From Caryophanales bacterium (GTDB lineage: Bacteria > Bacillota > Bacilli > Alicyclobacillales > SLC66): DNA of 28,012 nt. Below are positions 1 through 6,212 of this stretch, in pieces. A model generated the notes under the pieces. It was given only the letters and a program-made list of their open reading frames with translations. It was not told where the DNA came from and did no database searches. Both the position numbers and the translations under genes were made by a program. The DNA lies in NCBI GenBank assembly GCA_027341705.1, contig DAIELO010000001.1, positions 1 through 28,012 of the forward strand, written 5' to 3'. The stretch's first letter is position 1, and every line of letters starts with the position of its first letter.

Positions 1-144
1 GTTATGAAGCACTTGCGTCGTAGTTGCAAGTCCATTCCCTGAAGAACTAGGTGAGAAACTGACCACCAGCCACATCAACACACCTAGTGCAATAGAGATG
101 AGACGCACAAATAGATTGTTGTCAAATAAACTACGACGTTTCAA
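1..144 (-). CDS. cdaR: CdaR (YbbR), regulator of diadenylate cyclase, 5' part only
   Basis: Only the first 48 codons lie in the window; the gene runs off the left edge. CdaR is a membrane-anchored YbbR-repeat protein that binds and modulates CdaA. The visible part starts MKRRSLFDNNLFVRLIS and continues into one hydrophobic segment (about residues 12-31), as expected for the N-terminal anchor. The start is TTG at 144, sharing bases with the cdaA stop codon (GATTGA), with an SD-like AAGGCGG a few bases upstream, so the two genes are translationally coupled. It is identified by position directly after cdaA and by the typical N-terminus; the YbbR repeats themselves are outside the window. glmM would be expected next. 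Confidence 0.85.
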   Translation of the reverse strand, partial: MKRRSLFDNNLFVRLISIALGVLMWLVVSFSPSSSGNGLATTTQVLHN

Positions 145-962
145 TCAAGTCCCGCCTTTCGGCCAAACCAGCGCAATGAATTGGTTTGCGGTTCATTAAG
201 TCCTTTAGTTAGACGTTCGCTTAACGTCCCCTCATCTAAATCCCGCTGCAATTCCCCATTTTCCGCAATCGATACTTTTCCGGTCTCTTCTGATACCACA
301 ATTACCAAAGCATCAGATTGCTCGGTAACCCCCACTGCTGCACGATGCCTTGTTCCTAATTCCTTGGCAATGTCTGATCGATCACTCAATGGCAAATAGC
401 AAGATGCCGCGACAATACGATCAGCGCGTACTACGACAGCGCCGTCATGAAGCGGCGTATTGGGGATAAATGTATTAATTAATAGTTGGCTGGATAAAAT
501 CCCTTGAATAGCGATACCAGTTTCGATATATTCATTAAGCCCCGTACTTCGTTCCAAAACGATCAATGCACCAATGCGATTTTTAGCAAACACTTGAGTG
601 GCTGTAACCAATTCATGTACCGTATGAGCAATGCCTTTCGTGCCCTGCCAGCGCATGGAAATGTTGATCCAGTTAGAACGTCCAAGTTGTTCGAGCGCAC
701 GCCGAAGTTCAGGCTGAAACACAACGGGGATCGCCAACAGTCCAATTTCCAACACTCGATTCAACAACCAATTTAAAGCTTGAAGATGGAATAAACTACT
801 GGCACCCGCCGCCAATAGCAACACAAAAACTCCCTTTAGCAGTTGAACTGCACGCGTCCCACGAATAAGCAAAATTACTCGATAAAACACAAAGGAGACA
901 ATGGCAATATCAATAATATTAAAAATCGTAAATTTTCGCAGTAATTCAAACACTTGATTCAT
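141..962 (-). CDS. cdaA: Diadenylate cyclase CdaA (membrane DisA_N cyclase)
   Basis: Condenses two ATP into cyclic di-AMP, the essential second messenger for potassium and osmolyte balance and wall homeostasis. The 273-residue length is that of the family. Three membrane segments (about residues 12-32, 38-58 and 65-82) are followed by the cytoplasmic DisA_N domain with both signature motifs: DGA at 173-175 (LHDGAVVV) and RHR at 205-207 (GTRHRAAVG), which bind ATP and metal. A weak GGGTG stands 8 bases before the ATG. It overlaps cdaR downstream, the usual cdaA-cdaR-glmM order. The 53 bp upstream separate it from the hydrolase gene; I see no clear terminator there, so the promoter may lie further upstream. 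Confidence 0.97.
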   Translation of the reverse strand: MNQVFELLRKFTIFNIIDIAIVSFVFYRVILLIRGTRAVQLLKGVFVLLLAAGASSLFHLQALNWLLNRVLEIGLLAIPVVFQPELRRALEQLGRSNWINISMRWQGTKGIAHTVHELVTATQVFAKNRIGALIVLERSTGLNEYIETGIAIQGILSSQLLINTFIPNTPLHDGAVVVRADRIVAASCYLPLSDRSDIAKELGTRHRAAVGVTEQSDALVIVVSEETGKVSIAENGELQRDLDEGTLSERLTKGLNEPQTNSLRWFGRKAGLD

Positions 963-1015
963 ATGCCATTCACCCAGTGTAGCATCCGTAAAGATTCAAT
1001 TTGTCGGTGTTTTTA

Positions 1016-1705
1016 TTATACCCTTTTTCGGGTGCGGTGTCTTTTGTTCACATTTGTCTTTCGTATACTATTTTCTGGATACACAGTCGCAAAAATCGCT
1101 TCTGCGATTCGGGTATGTCCCAAATCATTCGGATGGATGGGGCTGCGAATGAACCGAAAGTCTTCCAGTTCTCCGCGCTTAAACCGGTTTACAAGCGCGT
1201 GCTCACGCCCCCCATAATAATGATGAATCGGGACCAATTTACAACTTTCTTGTTTTGCAATTCGATTTAACATATCATTTAACCCTTCTACCGCAAACAC
1301 AGCCAAATCTGAATTCGGAAATGGATTATAGATCGTGCACAGCATCATCGTAGCACGAGGGTGACGTTGTACCTTTTGCACAATTTGCTGTACTTGTGGG
1401 TAGAAAGATTGCAATAATTTTTCCATGGCATGATCCTTATCATCTAGAAACCACGGCATCACTTTGATCAAATCATTGCCACCGATCAATAAGCTAATTA
1501 ACTCAGCCTCTTCCACAATACACTCGGGAATGCGATCTAACGAATTAAGCAACTGTTGTGAAGTCCATCCTGGCTTTGCATGAACATAGACACTAGTTCG
1601 CTTTTTTTCATTTAATTTTTTTTTCAATTTTATTACATACTGTTCCTGTTCATCTGTCGCATCATAACCATGCGTAATCGAGTCCCCAAGTGCCAAATAA
1701 ATCAT
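1016..1705 (-). CDS. SGNH/GDSL-type esterase or lipase
   Basis: Predicted serine hydrolase of 229 aa. Block I is GDSITHG at residues 7-13 with nucleophile Ser9; the block II glycine is in KPGWTS (44-49); block III is GGND at 75-78 (oxyanion Asn77); block V is HPNDLGH at 191-197, giving the Asp194-His197 pair. No signal peptide or membrane segment is seen, so it is probably cytoplasmic; the substrate (lipid, acyl or acetyl ester) cannot be told. The C-terminus is strongly basic (KRHRTRKRV). The frame is open up to an ATG at 1732, but that ATG has no ribosome binding site, while the ATG at 1705 has AGGGG 11 bases upstream and puts block I at the N-terminus as usual. It lies between selU and cdaA on the same strand. 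Confidence 0.85.
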   Translation of the reverse strand: MIYLALGDSITHGYDATDEQEQYVIKLKKKLNEKKRTSVYVHAKPGWTSQQLLNSLDRIPECIVEEAELISLLIGGNDLIKVMPWFLDDKDHAMEKLLQSFYPQVQQIVQKVQRHPRATMMLCTIYNPFPNSDLAVFAVEGLNDMLNRIAKQESCKLVPIHHYYGGREHALVNRFKRGELEDFRFIRSPIHPNDLGHTRIAEAIFATVYPENSIRKTNVNKRHRTRKRV

Positions 1706-1759
1706 CTTCCACCAAACCCCTGTTCTTGGCATTTGATGATTAATTAATGTGCTAACACA

Positions 1760-2821
1760 TCAGCTTGTCACGACATTTGCCCGGTAGCGCAAAAGTTCCT
1801 GTTGAATCTTTTCTGCAGCTTCCACTAAATGAGTCGCATCCACTTTCAAAAAGGGACGATCGTAATCTCTACGCGCATAGTCATAGCGAGGATCGTAATA
1901 TTCCTCCAGCAGCGCCCCCACCATCGGTGCGTATGCTTTCGCTTCCATCCATGCGATAACACGTTGGCGCAAATCAGGACTAAACCTTTTTTGAATAAAA
2001 ACAATCGCTCTTTCTGTCGCACGATGAAAAGCCACATCATCAGCCAGCTGATATTGCTCTAACGTGCGCATGATACGTATGGAAATCGGAGCCACCAGTT
2101 CCACATTGATAGCAGTACGCTTTGCTGCGACCAAAAACTCAGGCATTGTCACATGGCCAATGCGCTTACTTTCCGCTTCCATCAACAAATATGGTTGATC
2201 CCTTAGCGCTTCAATCGCGGCCAATAACTCCGAGTCAAACTGCCGTTGGTTCGCGGGATTCAGCCCAATCCCGCCAAACACTGATCCCCGATGACCAGCT
2301 AACCCTTCTAAGTCCAGCACCGGTTCTCCTAACTCTGCAAGCAAGCGTAGCAACGTTGTTTTCCCTACACCAGTCATCCCGTGCACCACAAATACAGGGG
2401 GCAAATCCTCGGCCGTCATTGCCTCCAGCCTATTTGTAACATAGTGACGATACCCACGATACCCACCTGTCAAACGAATGACAGGCAACCCCATTAATTG
2501 AAGGATGGTCGCCACAGTCTGACTGCGCATTCCCCCACGCCAGCAAAATACCACAGGGGTACGACCATTGGCCAGTTCCGTGATCTGACGCACTAAGGCG
2601 GGGAGTTTACGCGAAGCAAACTCCAGCCCTGCCCACCTTGCGCTCATCGGATCGACTTGTTTGTACAGTGTGCCAATATGAGCCCGCTCTTCATTATCAA
2701 AAAGTGCCACATTATGCGCACCAGGTATCGTTGATTCCGCAAACTCACCGTCAGAACGCACATCAATCCATACGATATCGTCGCGATCTTTTACCTCAGC
2801 ATATGTCATTTCAGCGTACAT
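1760..2821 (-). CDS. selU: tRNA 2-selenouridine synthase SelU (MnmH)
   Basis: Converts the 2-thiouridine at tRNA wobble position 34 into 2-selenouridine through a geranylated intermediate, with selenophosphate made by SelD. The protein (353 aa) has the two-domain layout of the family: an N-terminal rhodanese domain (about 8-125) with the active-site loop FCWRGGMRS (Cys93), and a C-terminal P-loop domain with GMTGVGKTT at 148-156. The diagnostic LTGGYRGYR motif is at 117-125. Start choice is not certain: the ATG at 2821 is used here and another ATG lies at 2809; a GGAG is about 17 bases before the first, which is far. The gene follows rocF (28 bp gap). No selenium gene (selD, selA) is in the window, so dependence on selenium is inferred from the family. 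Confidence 0.93.
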   Translation of the reverse strand: MYAEMTYAEVKDRDDIVWIDVRSDGEFAESTIPGAHNVALFDNEERAHIGTLYKQVDPMSARWAGLEFASRKLPALVRQITELANGRTPVVFCWRGGMRSQTVATILQLMGLPVIRLTGGYRGYRHYVTNRLEAMTAEDLPPVFVVHGMTGVGKTTLLRLLAELGEPVLDLEGLAGHRGSVFGGIGLNPANQRQFDSELLAAIEALRDQPYLLMEAESKRIGHVTMPEFLVAAKRTAINVELVAPISIRIMRTLEQYQLADDVAFHRATERAIVFIQKRFSPDLRQRVIAWMEAKAYAPMVGALLEEYYDPRYDYARRDYDRPFLKVDATHLVEAAEKIQQELLRYRANVVTS

Positions 2822-2849
2822 AATTCGCTACTTTGATGCTCCTATCCAT

Positions 2850-3761
2850 TCAAATAACAGTTAACCCAAATAGTGATGAGGCCAATTCTACCGTCAGTTT
2901 CCCAGTTGTATTTTGTTCGTCCAAGATCGGATTGACTTCGACAAAATCCACCGACGTGACGCAATTTGCCGCTGCCAATATCTCCATCGCCAAATGTCCT
3001 TCGCGGTAAGTGATGCCGCCATTGACCGGAGTCCCCACACCAGGTGCGTACATTGGATCAATCCCATCCAAGTCTACGCTTAGATGAACCCCATTTGTAC
3101 CTTTCGTCGCAATTTCAATCGCTTGATGCATAACCGCACTAATGCCCATCTCGTCTACTTCATGCATGGTGAACACTTGCACTCCCATTTCGTGAATCAA
3201 CTTACGTTCTTCACGGTCAATGGAGCGAATGCCCACCAACACCACATTTTCTGGCTTTAACTTAGGATGAATACCACCAAGATTGACTAAATCAGGATGT
3301 CCCAGTCCTAATGACACTGCCAGTGGCATCCCGTGAATATTGCCGCTTGGCGTCGTTTCCGGTGTATTCATGTCTCCATGCGCATCAAACCAGATACATC
3401 CCAAGTTGCCCATGGCCTCCACTGCCCCCGCAATACTACCGATGGCAGCACTGTGATCGCCTCCAAGAACGATCGGCAGATAATTCTCACGTAACGTATC
3501 GCGAACCAACAGACGAAGTTCATCACTAACCTCTTTTACCTGCTCCAGATACTTTACCTTCTCTGATCCCTGAACCCTAGACTCAGCAGGTGGCACATCC
3601 ACGTTCCCTACATCTTCAATCTCATAGCCCAACTCACGCATTTTTTCAGAAAGACCGGCATAGCGAATCGCACTGGGTCCCATGTCCACACCTCGACGGC
3701 CTTGTCCTAAATCGGTTGGCACGCCAATCACTCTTAATTTTCGTTGATTACCTAAAGTCAC
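2850..3761 (-). CDS. rocF: Arginase (L-arginine to ornithine and urea)
   Basis: Cytoplasmic binuclear manganese enzyme of arginine catabolism, 303 aa, the usual size. Metal ligands are all present: His103 in GGDHS, Asp126, His128 and Asp130 in DAHGD, and Asp230 and Asp232 in SVDLDGIDP. The NIHGMP loop (141-146) carries the His expected to act in proton transfer, and VEVNP (274-278) the conserved Glu. These separate it from agmatinase and formiminoglutamase. The start is GTG with AAGGA 10 bases upstream. It is divergent from the small gene at 3834, and a 12-bp palindrome lies in the shared 72-bp gap. No ornithine aminotransferase or arginine permease gene is adjacent. In Bacillus relatives rocF precedes sigW-rsiW-cdaA; here selU and a hydrolase follow. 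Confidence 0.96.
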   Translation of the reverse strand: MTLGNQRKLRVIGVPTDLGQGRRGVDMGPSAIRYAGLSEKMRELGYEIEDVGNVDVPPAESRVQGSEKVKYLEQVKEVSDELRLLVRDTLRENYLPIVLGGDHSAAIGSIAGAVEAMGNLGCIWFDAHGDMNTPETTPSGNIHGMPLAVSLGLGHPDLVNLGGIHPKLKPENVVLVGIRSIDREERKLIHEMGVQVFTMHEVDEMGISAVMHQAIEIATKGTNGVHLSVDLDGIDPMYAPGVGTPVNGGITYREGHLAMEILAAANCVTSVDFVEVNPILDEQNTTGKLTVELASSLFGLTVI

Positions 3762-3796
3762 TACTTACACATCCTTTATTTTCATCGTCACCATGC

Positions 3797-3808
3797 TATG
3801 GTACCATA
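3797..3808. promoter_or_regulatory. 12-bp perfect palindrome in the rocF/small-gene intergenic region
   Basis: TATGGTACCATA is its own reverse complement and sits between the divergent rocF and the 81-aa gene, 36 bp upstream of the rocF start and 26 bp upstream of the TTG of the small gene. Position and symmetry would suit an operator for one or both genes, for example for an arginine or nitrogen regulator, but it does not match an operator I can name. A palindrome of this size can occur by chance. Confidence 0.25.
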
Positions 3809-3833
3809 TTATCAAGAAAGGGGTTGAAGCCAT

Positions 3834-4079
3834 TTGGATGATGAAATCTTACTTCTGAGTTGGACACAACTGGCCGCAATACTTATGCTTGACCCAGAAA
3901 ATGATGATTATGCAATCGCGCAACAAGAAATTGCAGACAAATTAGAAGACCAATTTCACATCGAACACATTCAACTGTTATCATGTTCGTTTGATGGATA
4001 CACGATTACATACATGCAAGACAGGGACAACAAAACCACGACTTTTACGTTAGAAGAAGTGGAAGAACTCTTCTCTTAA
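3834..4079 (+). CDS. Small acidic protein of unknown function (81 aa)
   Basis: I do not recognise this protein. It is 81 residues, soluble and strongly acidic, with no signal peptide or membrane segment and a single Cys (about residue 51). The pattern is a predicted helix (8-37) followed by a strand pair (IQLLSCSFDGYTITYMQD) and a C-terminal acidic helix ending in EEVEELFS. It starts with TTG at 3834; AAAGGGG ends 10 bases upstream, and no in-frame ATG gives a better fit. It is divergent from rocF and ends directly against the stop codon of the convergent SpoIIM-family gene (no base between them). Codon use looks like that of its neighbours and the ribosome binding site is good, so I take it as a real gene. 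Role unknown. Confidence 0.7.
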   Translation: MDDEILLLSWTQLAAILMLDPENDDYAIAQQEIADKLEDQFHIEHIQLLSCSFDGYTITYMQDRDNKTTTFTLEEVEELFS

Positions 4080-4652
4080 CTACGCATGATGGTACACCAT
4101 CCGCAACAAAAGTGGTGTGATACCAGTCTCTATGTTTGCTGCAACAAACAACAACACCACGACAATCACCAAAGTAGGCACCATGTCTTTGCCTAATTTG
4201 CGCCAATTGTCATGCTCAAGATGTCTACCCATGGTTCGGATCAGCACCACTCCTGCGCGAATGCCAAATGCACTTGCAAGTAAGTAAGCAGGAATTTCGA
4301 AAATACCATGCGGCAAAATTCCCGCCGCAAACAACAAAAACGGATTAACGTGAGTCGTCTGATAAGTAATGGCAATCACATAACCTACCAGCGCTCCGTT
4401 GACTAGGACAAACAGCGCTGGAAATATGCCAAACAATATTCCACCCACCATCATAAACACACTGGTACGCAAATTATGAAGAAAAAGCGTCATCATCATG
4501 GCACCAAATGTTTCATGTTTCATTCCCAACGCCAATGTCTTCAGATCTGTCATCAGCGGACTCAGTGCGGTTTGCAAAGGCTTTGCAAATACCGCCCCCA
4601 ACACCAATCCAATTACGAAAATCAGCAATGAAATCCGCAAATATTGGTTCAT
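4080..4652 (-). CDS. SpoIIM/DUF95-family integral membrane protein
   Basis: About 190 aa with five or more membrane segments and the family signature GILPHGIFEIPA, followed by a second conserved part (ASAFGIRAG). Stage II sporulation protein M of this superfamily works with SpoIID and SpoIIP in septal wall thinning and engulfment. The sequence is more like the wider DUF95 branch than Bacillus SpoIIM, so a sporulation role is inferred from context (next to pdaB, kbaA, gerD). The frame is open to 4739, but the hydrophobic start of the family fits the ATG at 4652. Its SD is poor: GGAAG is very close, and a better GAGGTGAT lies about 20 bases further up, so a GTG start at 4679 remains possible. 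A CATACAAT box lies upstream. Confidence 0.75.
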   Translation of the reverse strand: MNQYLRISLLIFVIGLVLGAVFAKPLQTALSPLMTDLKTLALGMKHETFGAMMMTLFLHNLRTSVFMMVGGILFGIFPALFVLVNGALVGYVIAITYQTTHVNPFLLFAAGILPHGIFEIPAYLLASAFGIRAGVVLIRTMGRHLEHDNWRKLGKDMVPTLVIVVVLLFVAANIETGITPLLLRMVYHHA

Positions 4653-4695
4653 TCTTCCATAAAATAATATACCAATCACCTCACGTTCTCTCTCT

Positions 4696-4703
4696 ATTGT
4701 ATG
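4696..4703 (-). promoter_or_regulatory. Possible sigma-E -10 box upstream of the SpoIIM-family gene
   Basis: CATACAAT on the minus strand matches the sigma-E -10 consensus CATACAnT in all fixed positions and would start a transcript about 35-40 nt before the ATG at 4652. The -35 region 13-15 bp further up does not resemble the sigma-E -35, so the site is weakly supported. The context favours it, because spoIIM of B. subtilis is a sigma-E mother-cell gene. Confidence 0.25.
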
Positions 4704-4758
4704 ATCCCACTCGACGTTGCACAAACTGGCTACTGACACTTAACTTGGAGGTGCTAGT

Positions 4759-5487
4759 TTGTTTAAAAAACCAATTACGTTGATGGCTACTTGCGCTCTA
4801 CTACTCCTGCTCCCCATTGCCACTCCTGCTTTTGCAGCTAACCCCGCTACTCCCAATGTGCCAAGCGCAGTGTACAAGGTCGATACTGCCAAAAAAGTGG
4901 TGGCGCTTACTTTTGACATTTCCTGGGGAGAAAAAATGCCAACTCCCATACTTAACGTATTAAAATCTAAAAACGTGAAAAAAGCCACCTTTTTCTTGTC
5001 AGGTCCTTGGATCATGCACCATCAAGAGATCGCAAAACAAATCAAAACGATGAGATTTGAAATTGGCAGTCACGGCTATATGCACAAGGATTTTAGCGAG
5101 CAATCGAACAACTGGATTCGCGAACAGATGGGTAAAGCAGATCACAGTTTCAAAGAGGTACTGAACCTAAAACCCACGCTAGTGCGCACGCCCAATGGAG
5201 ACTTTGACACGCGTGTACTTCGCCTATTAAACCAAATGGGTTATACAGTGATACAGTGGAATACTGATTCTCTAGATTGGAAAAATCCCGGAGTACAATT
5301 CATGATTGATCGCGTAGTGACGAGAGCCATTCCAGGGGATATCATTCTCATGCACGCCAGTGATTCTGCCAAACAAACAGCGATGGCATTACCTGCGATC
5401 ATCGATGGATTACGTGCGAAAGGCTTTCAGTTCGTCACCGTTTCCGAACTCATTTCCGGCGTAGAATCTCACACGCGAGTACAATAG
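4759..5487 (+). CDS. pdaB: Polysaccharide deacetylase family sporulation protein PdaB
   Basis: NodB-fold protein needed in Bacillus for late spore maturation and cortex integrity; acts outside the membrane. Residues 1-27 form a signal peptide ending AFA. The NodB domain (about 46-232) shows TFDISWG at 51-57, with one Asp (Asp53) where active deacetylases have TFDDG; this substitution is typical of PdaB. Also visible are SHGYMH (104-109, His105 and His109), RTPNG (143-147), SLDW (171-174) and ILMHASD (196-202). The start is TTG at 4759 with GGAGG 7 bases upstream. It is divergent from the SpoIIM-family gene and convergent with kbaA, sharing a hairpin terminator with it. Length 242 aa is slightly under that of B. 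subtilis PdaB. Confidence 0.93.
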   Translation: MFKKPITLMATCALLLLLPIATPAFAANPATPNVPSAVYKVDTAKKVVALTFDISWGEKMPTPILNVLKSKNVKKATFFLSGPWIMHHQEIAKQIKTMRFEIGSHGYMHKDFSEQSNNWIREQMGKADHSFKEVLNLKPTLVRTPNGDFDTRVLRLLNQMGYTVIQWNTDSLDWKNPGVQFMIDRVVTRAIPGDIILMHASDSAKQTAMALPAIIDGLRAKGFQFVTVSELISGVESHTRVQ

Positions 5488-5516
5488 TTAATTATAGAAC
5501 AACACGAGCCCAAAGC

Positions 5517-5546
5517 AGAAAGCCCTCATGCATGAGAGGGCTTTCT
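5517..5546. terminator. Shared hairpin terminator between pdaB (+) and kbaA (-)
   Basis: Inverted repeat with 11-bp perfect arms, AGAAAGCCCTC (5517-5527) and GAGGGCTTTCT (5536-5546), around an 8-base loop. The arms end in T-containing tracts on both strands, though neither is a clean T-run. It lies 30 bp after pdaB and includes the kbaA stop codon (5526-5528), so it probably ends transcription from both sides. Confidence 0.75.
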
Positions 5547-6107
5547 TGCCAATTTTCCAAGAATCAAAATTAAAAAGATATTGCAAACAAATAAAATCAT
5601 CCAAACCAGACCTGCCAGTCTCCACACATGTGCCAAAAAGAGTGCAGGCATCCACTCCACACCAGTGAACACATACATGAAAAATATAGCCGGTATAAAC
5701 GCCGCACGATTAGTCATGCGGATTTTCACCAACGCAACCACGAATGCTAACCCAAGCGGCAGTAAAATTTGCCACAAATAATTACCTGGTGGAAGTGACA
5801 ATCCTGTCGGTAAATTGGTAATCAGTTGAGGAAAGAAATACACCACATCTACCACAGCCACCACGACAATCAATGCCTGAAACCACATCCACACCCTTGG
5901 TGGCATCAGCGTTTGCATAATAAAATTAAGGGTCAGGTATGCCCAGAATCCCATCAATGCAACGGCAACACTGACAAACCCACCAACAATCATCCCTCGA
6001 TACCAGAGCATTTTTGCTGGCCAGCCTATTAATGCAAAAATAAGTCCCAGTACCACTCCAATCAAAATGGTTTGTCCGACTAGTTTTGATAACATTTTAA
6101 TATTCAT
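5526..6107 (-). CDS. kbaA: KbaA, KinB-signalling pathway activation membrane protein
   Basis: In B. subtilis KbaA is a membrane protein needed for the KinB histidine kinase to feed the sporulation phosphorelay. This protein is 193 aa with about six hydrophobic segments spread over the whole length, a WPAK motif after the first and a GVEWMPALFLAH stretch near the end. The identification rests on size, topology and its place between gerD and pdaB, where kbaA lies in Bacillus with the same alternating strands; I am less sure of it from sequence alone. The frame is open to 6158, but GGGAG 6 bases before the ATG at 6107 decides the start. The gene is divergent from gerD, and its stop codon lies within the terminator shared with pdaB. 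Confidence 0.8.
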   Translation of the reverse strand: MNIKMLSKLVGQTILIGVVLGLIFALIGWPAKMLWYRGMIVGGFVSVAVALMGFWAYLTLNFIMQTLMPPRVWMWFQALIVVVAVVDVVYFFPQLITNLPTGLSLPPGNYLWQILLPLGLAFVVALVKIRMTNRAAFIPAIFFMYVFTGVEWMPALFLAHVWRLAGLVWMILFVCNIFLILILGKLARKPSHA

Positions 6108-6158
6108 ACACATCTCCCACAATTCTACCCGATTAATATTGACCTGTTTGACATGCAT

Positions 6159-6188
6159 TGCATAACACCGTCTAAGCTGGACATAGTA
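6159..6188 (+). promoter_or_regulatory. Sigma-G type promoter of gerD
   Basis: The -35 element TGCATA (6159-6164) and -10 element CATAGTA (6182-6188) are 17 bp apart and agree with the sigma-F/sigma-G consensus (TGMATA, CATnnTA). Transcription would start near 6195, directly at the ribosome binding site AGAAAGGAGG (6194-6203). gerD of B. subtilis is a forespore sigma-G gene, which fits. No good sigma-A boxes were found here. Confidence 0.8.
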
Positions 6189-6212
6189 GGTTTAGAAAGG
6201 AGGACACGTTAG

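Noticed and set aside
1010..1035. Hairpin ACCC-GAAAAA-GGGT at the end of the SGNH hydrolase gene
   Set aside because: Only four base pairs and no T-run on the minus strand, too weak for a terminator.
4653..4739. N-terminal extension of the SpoIIM-family protein
   Set aside because: The added residues are charged and unlike the hydrophobic family start, and the possible -10 box lies within them.
6107..6158. Sigma-A promoter for kbaA
   Set aside because: TAGAAT is seen, but the nearest TGTCAA is 20 bp away, outside the normal spacing.
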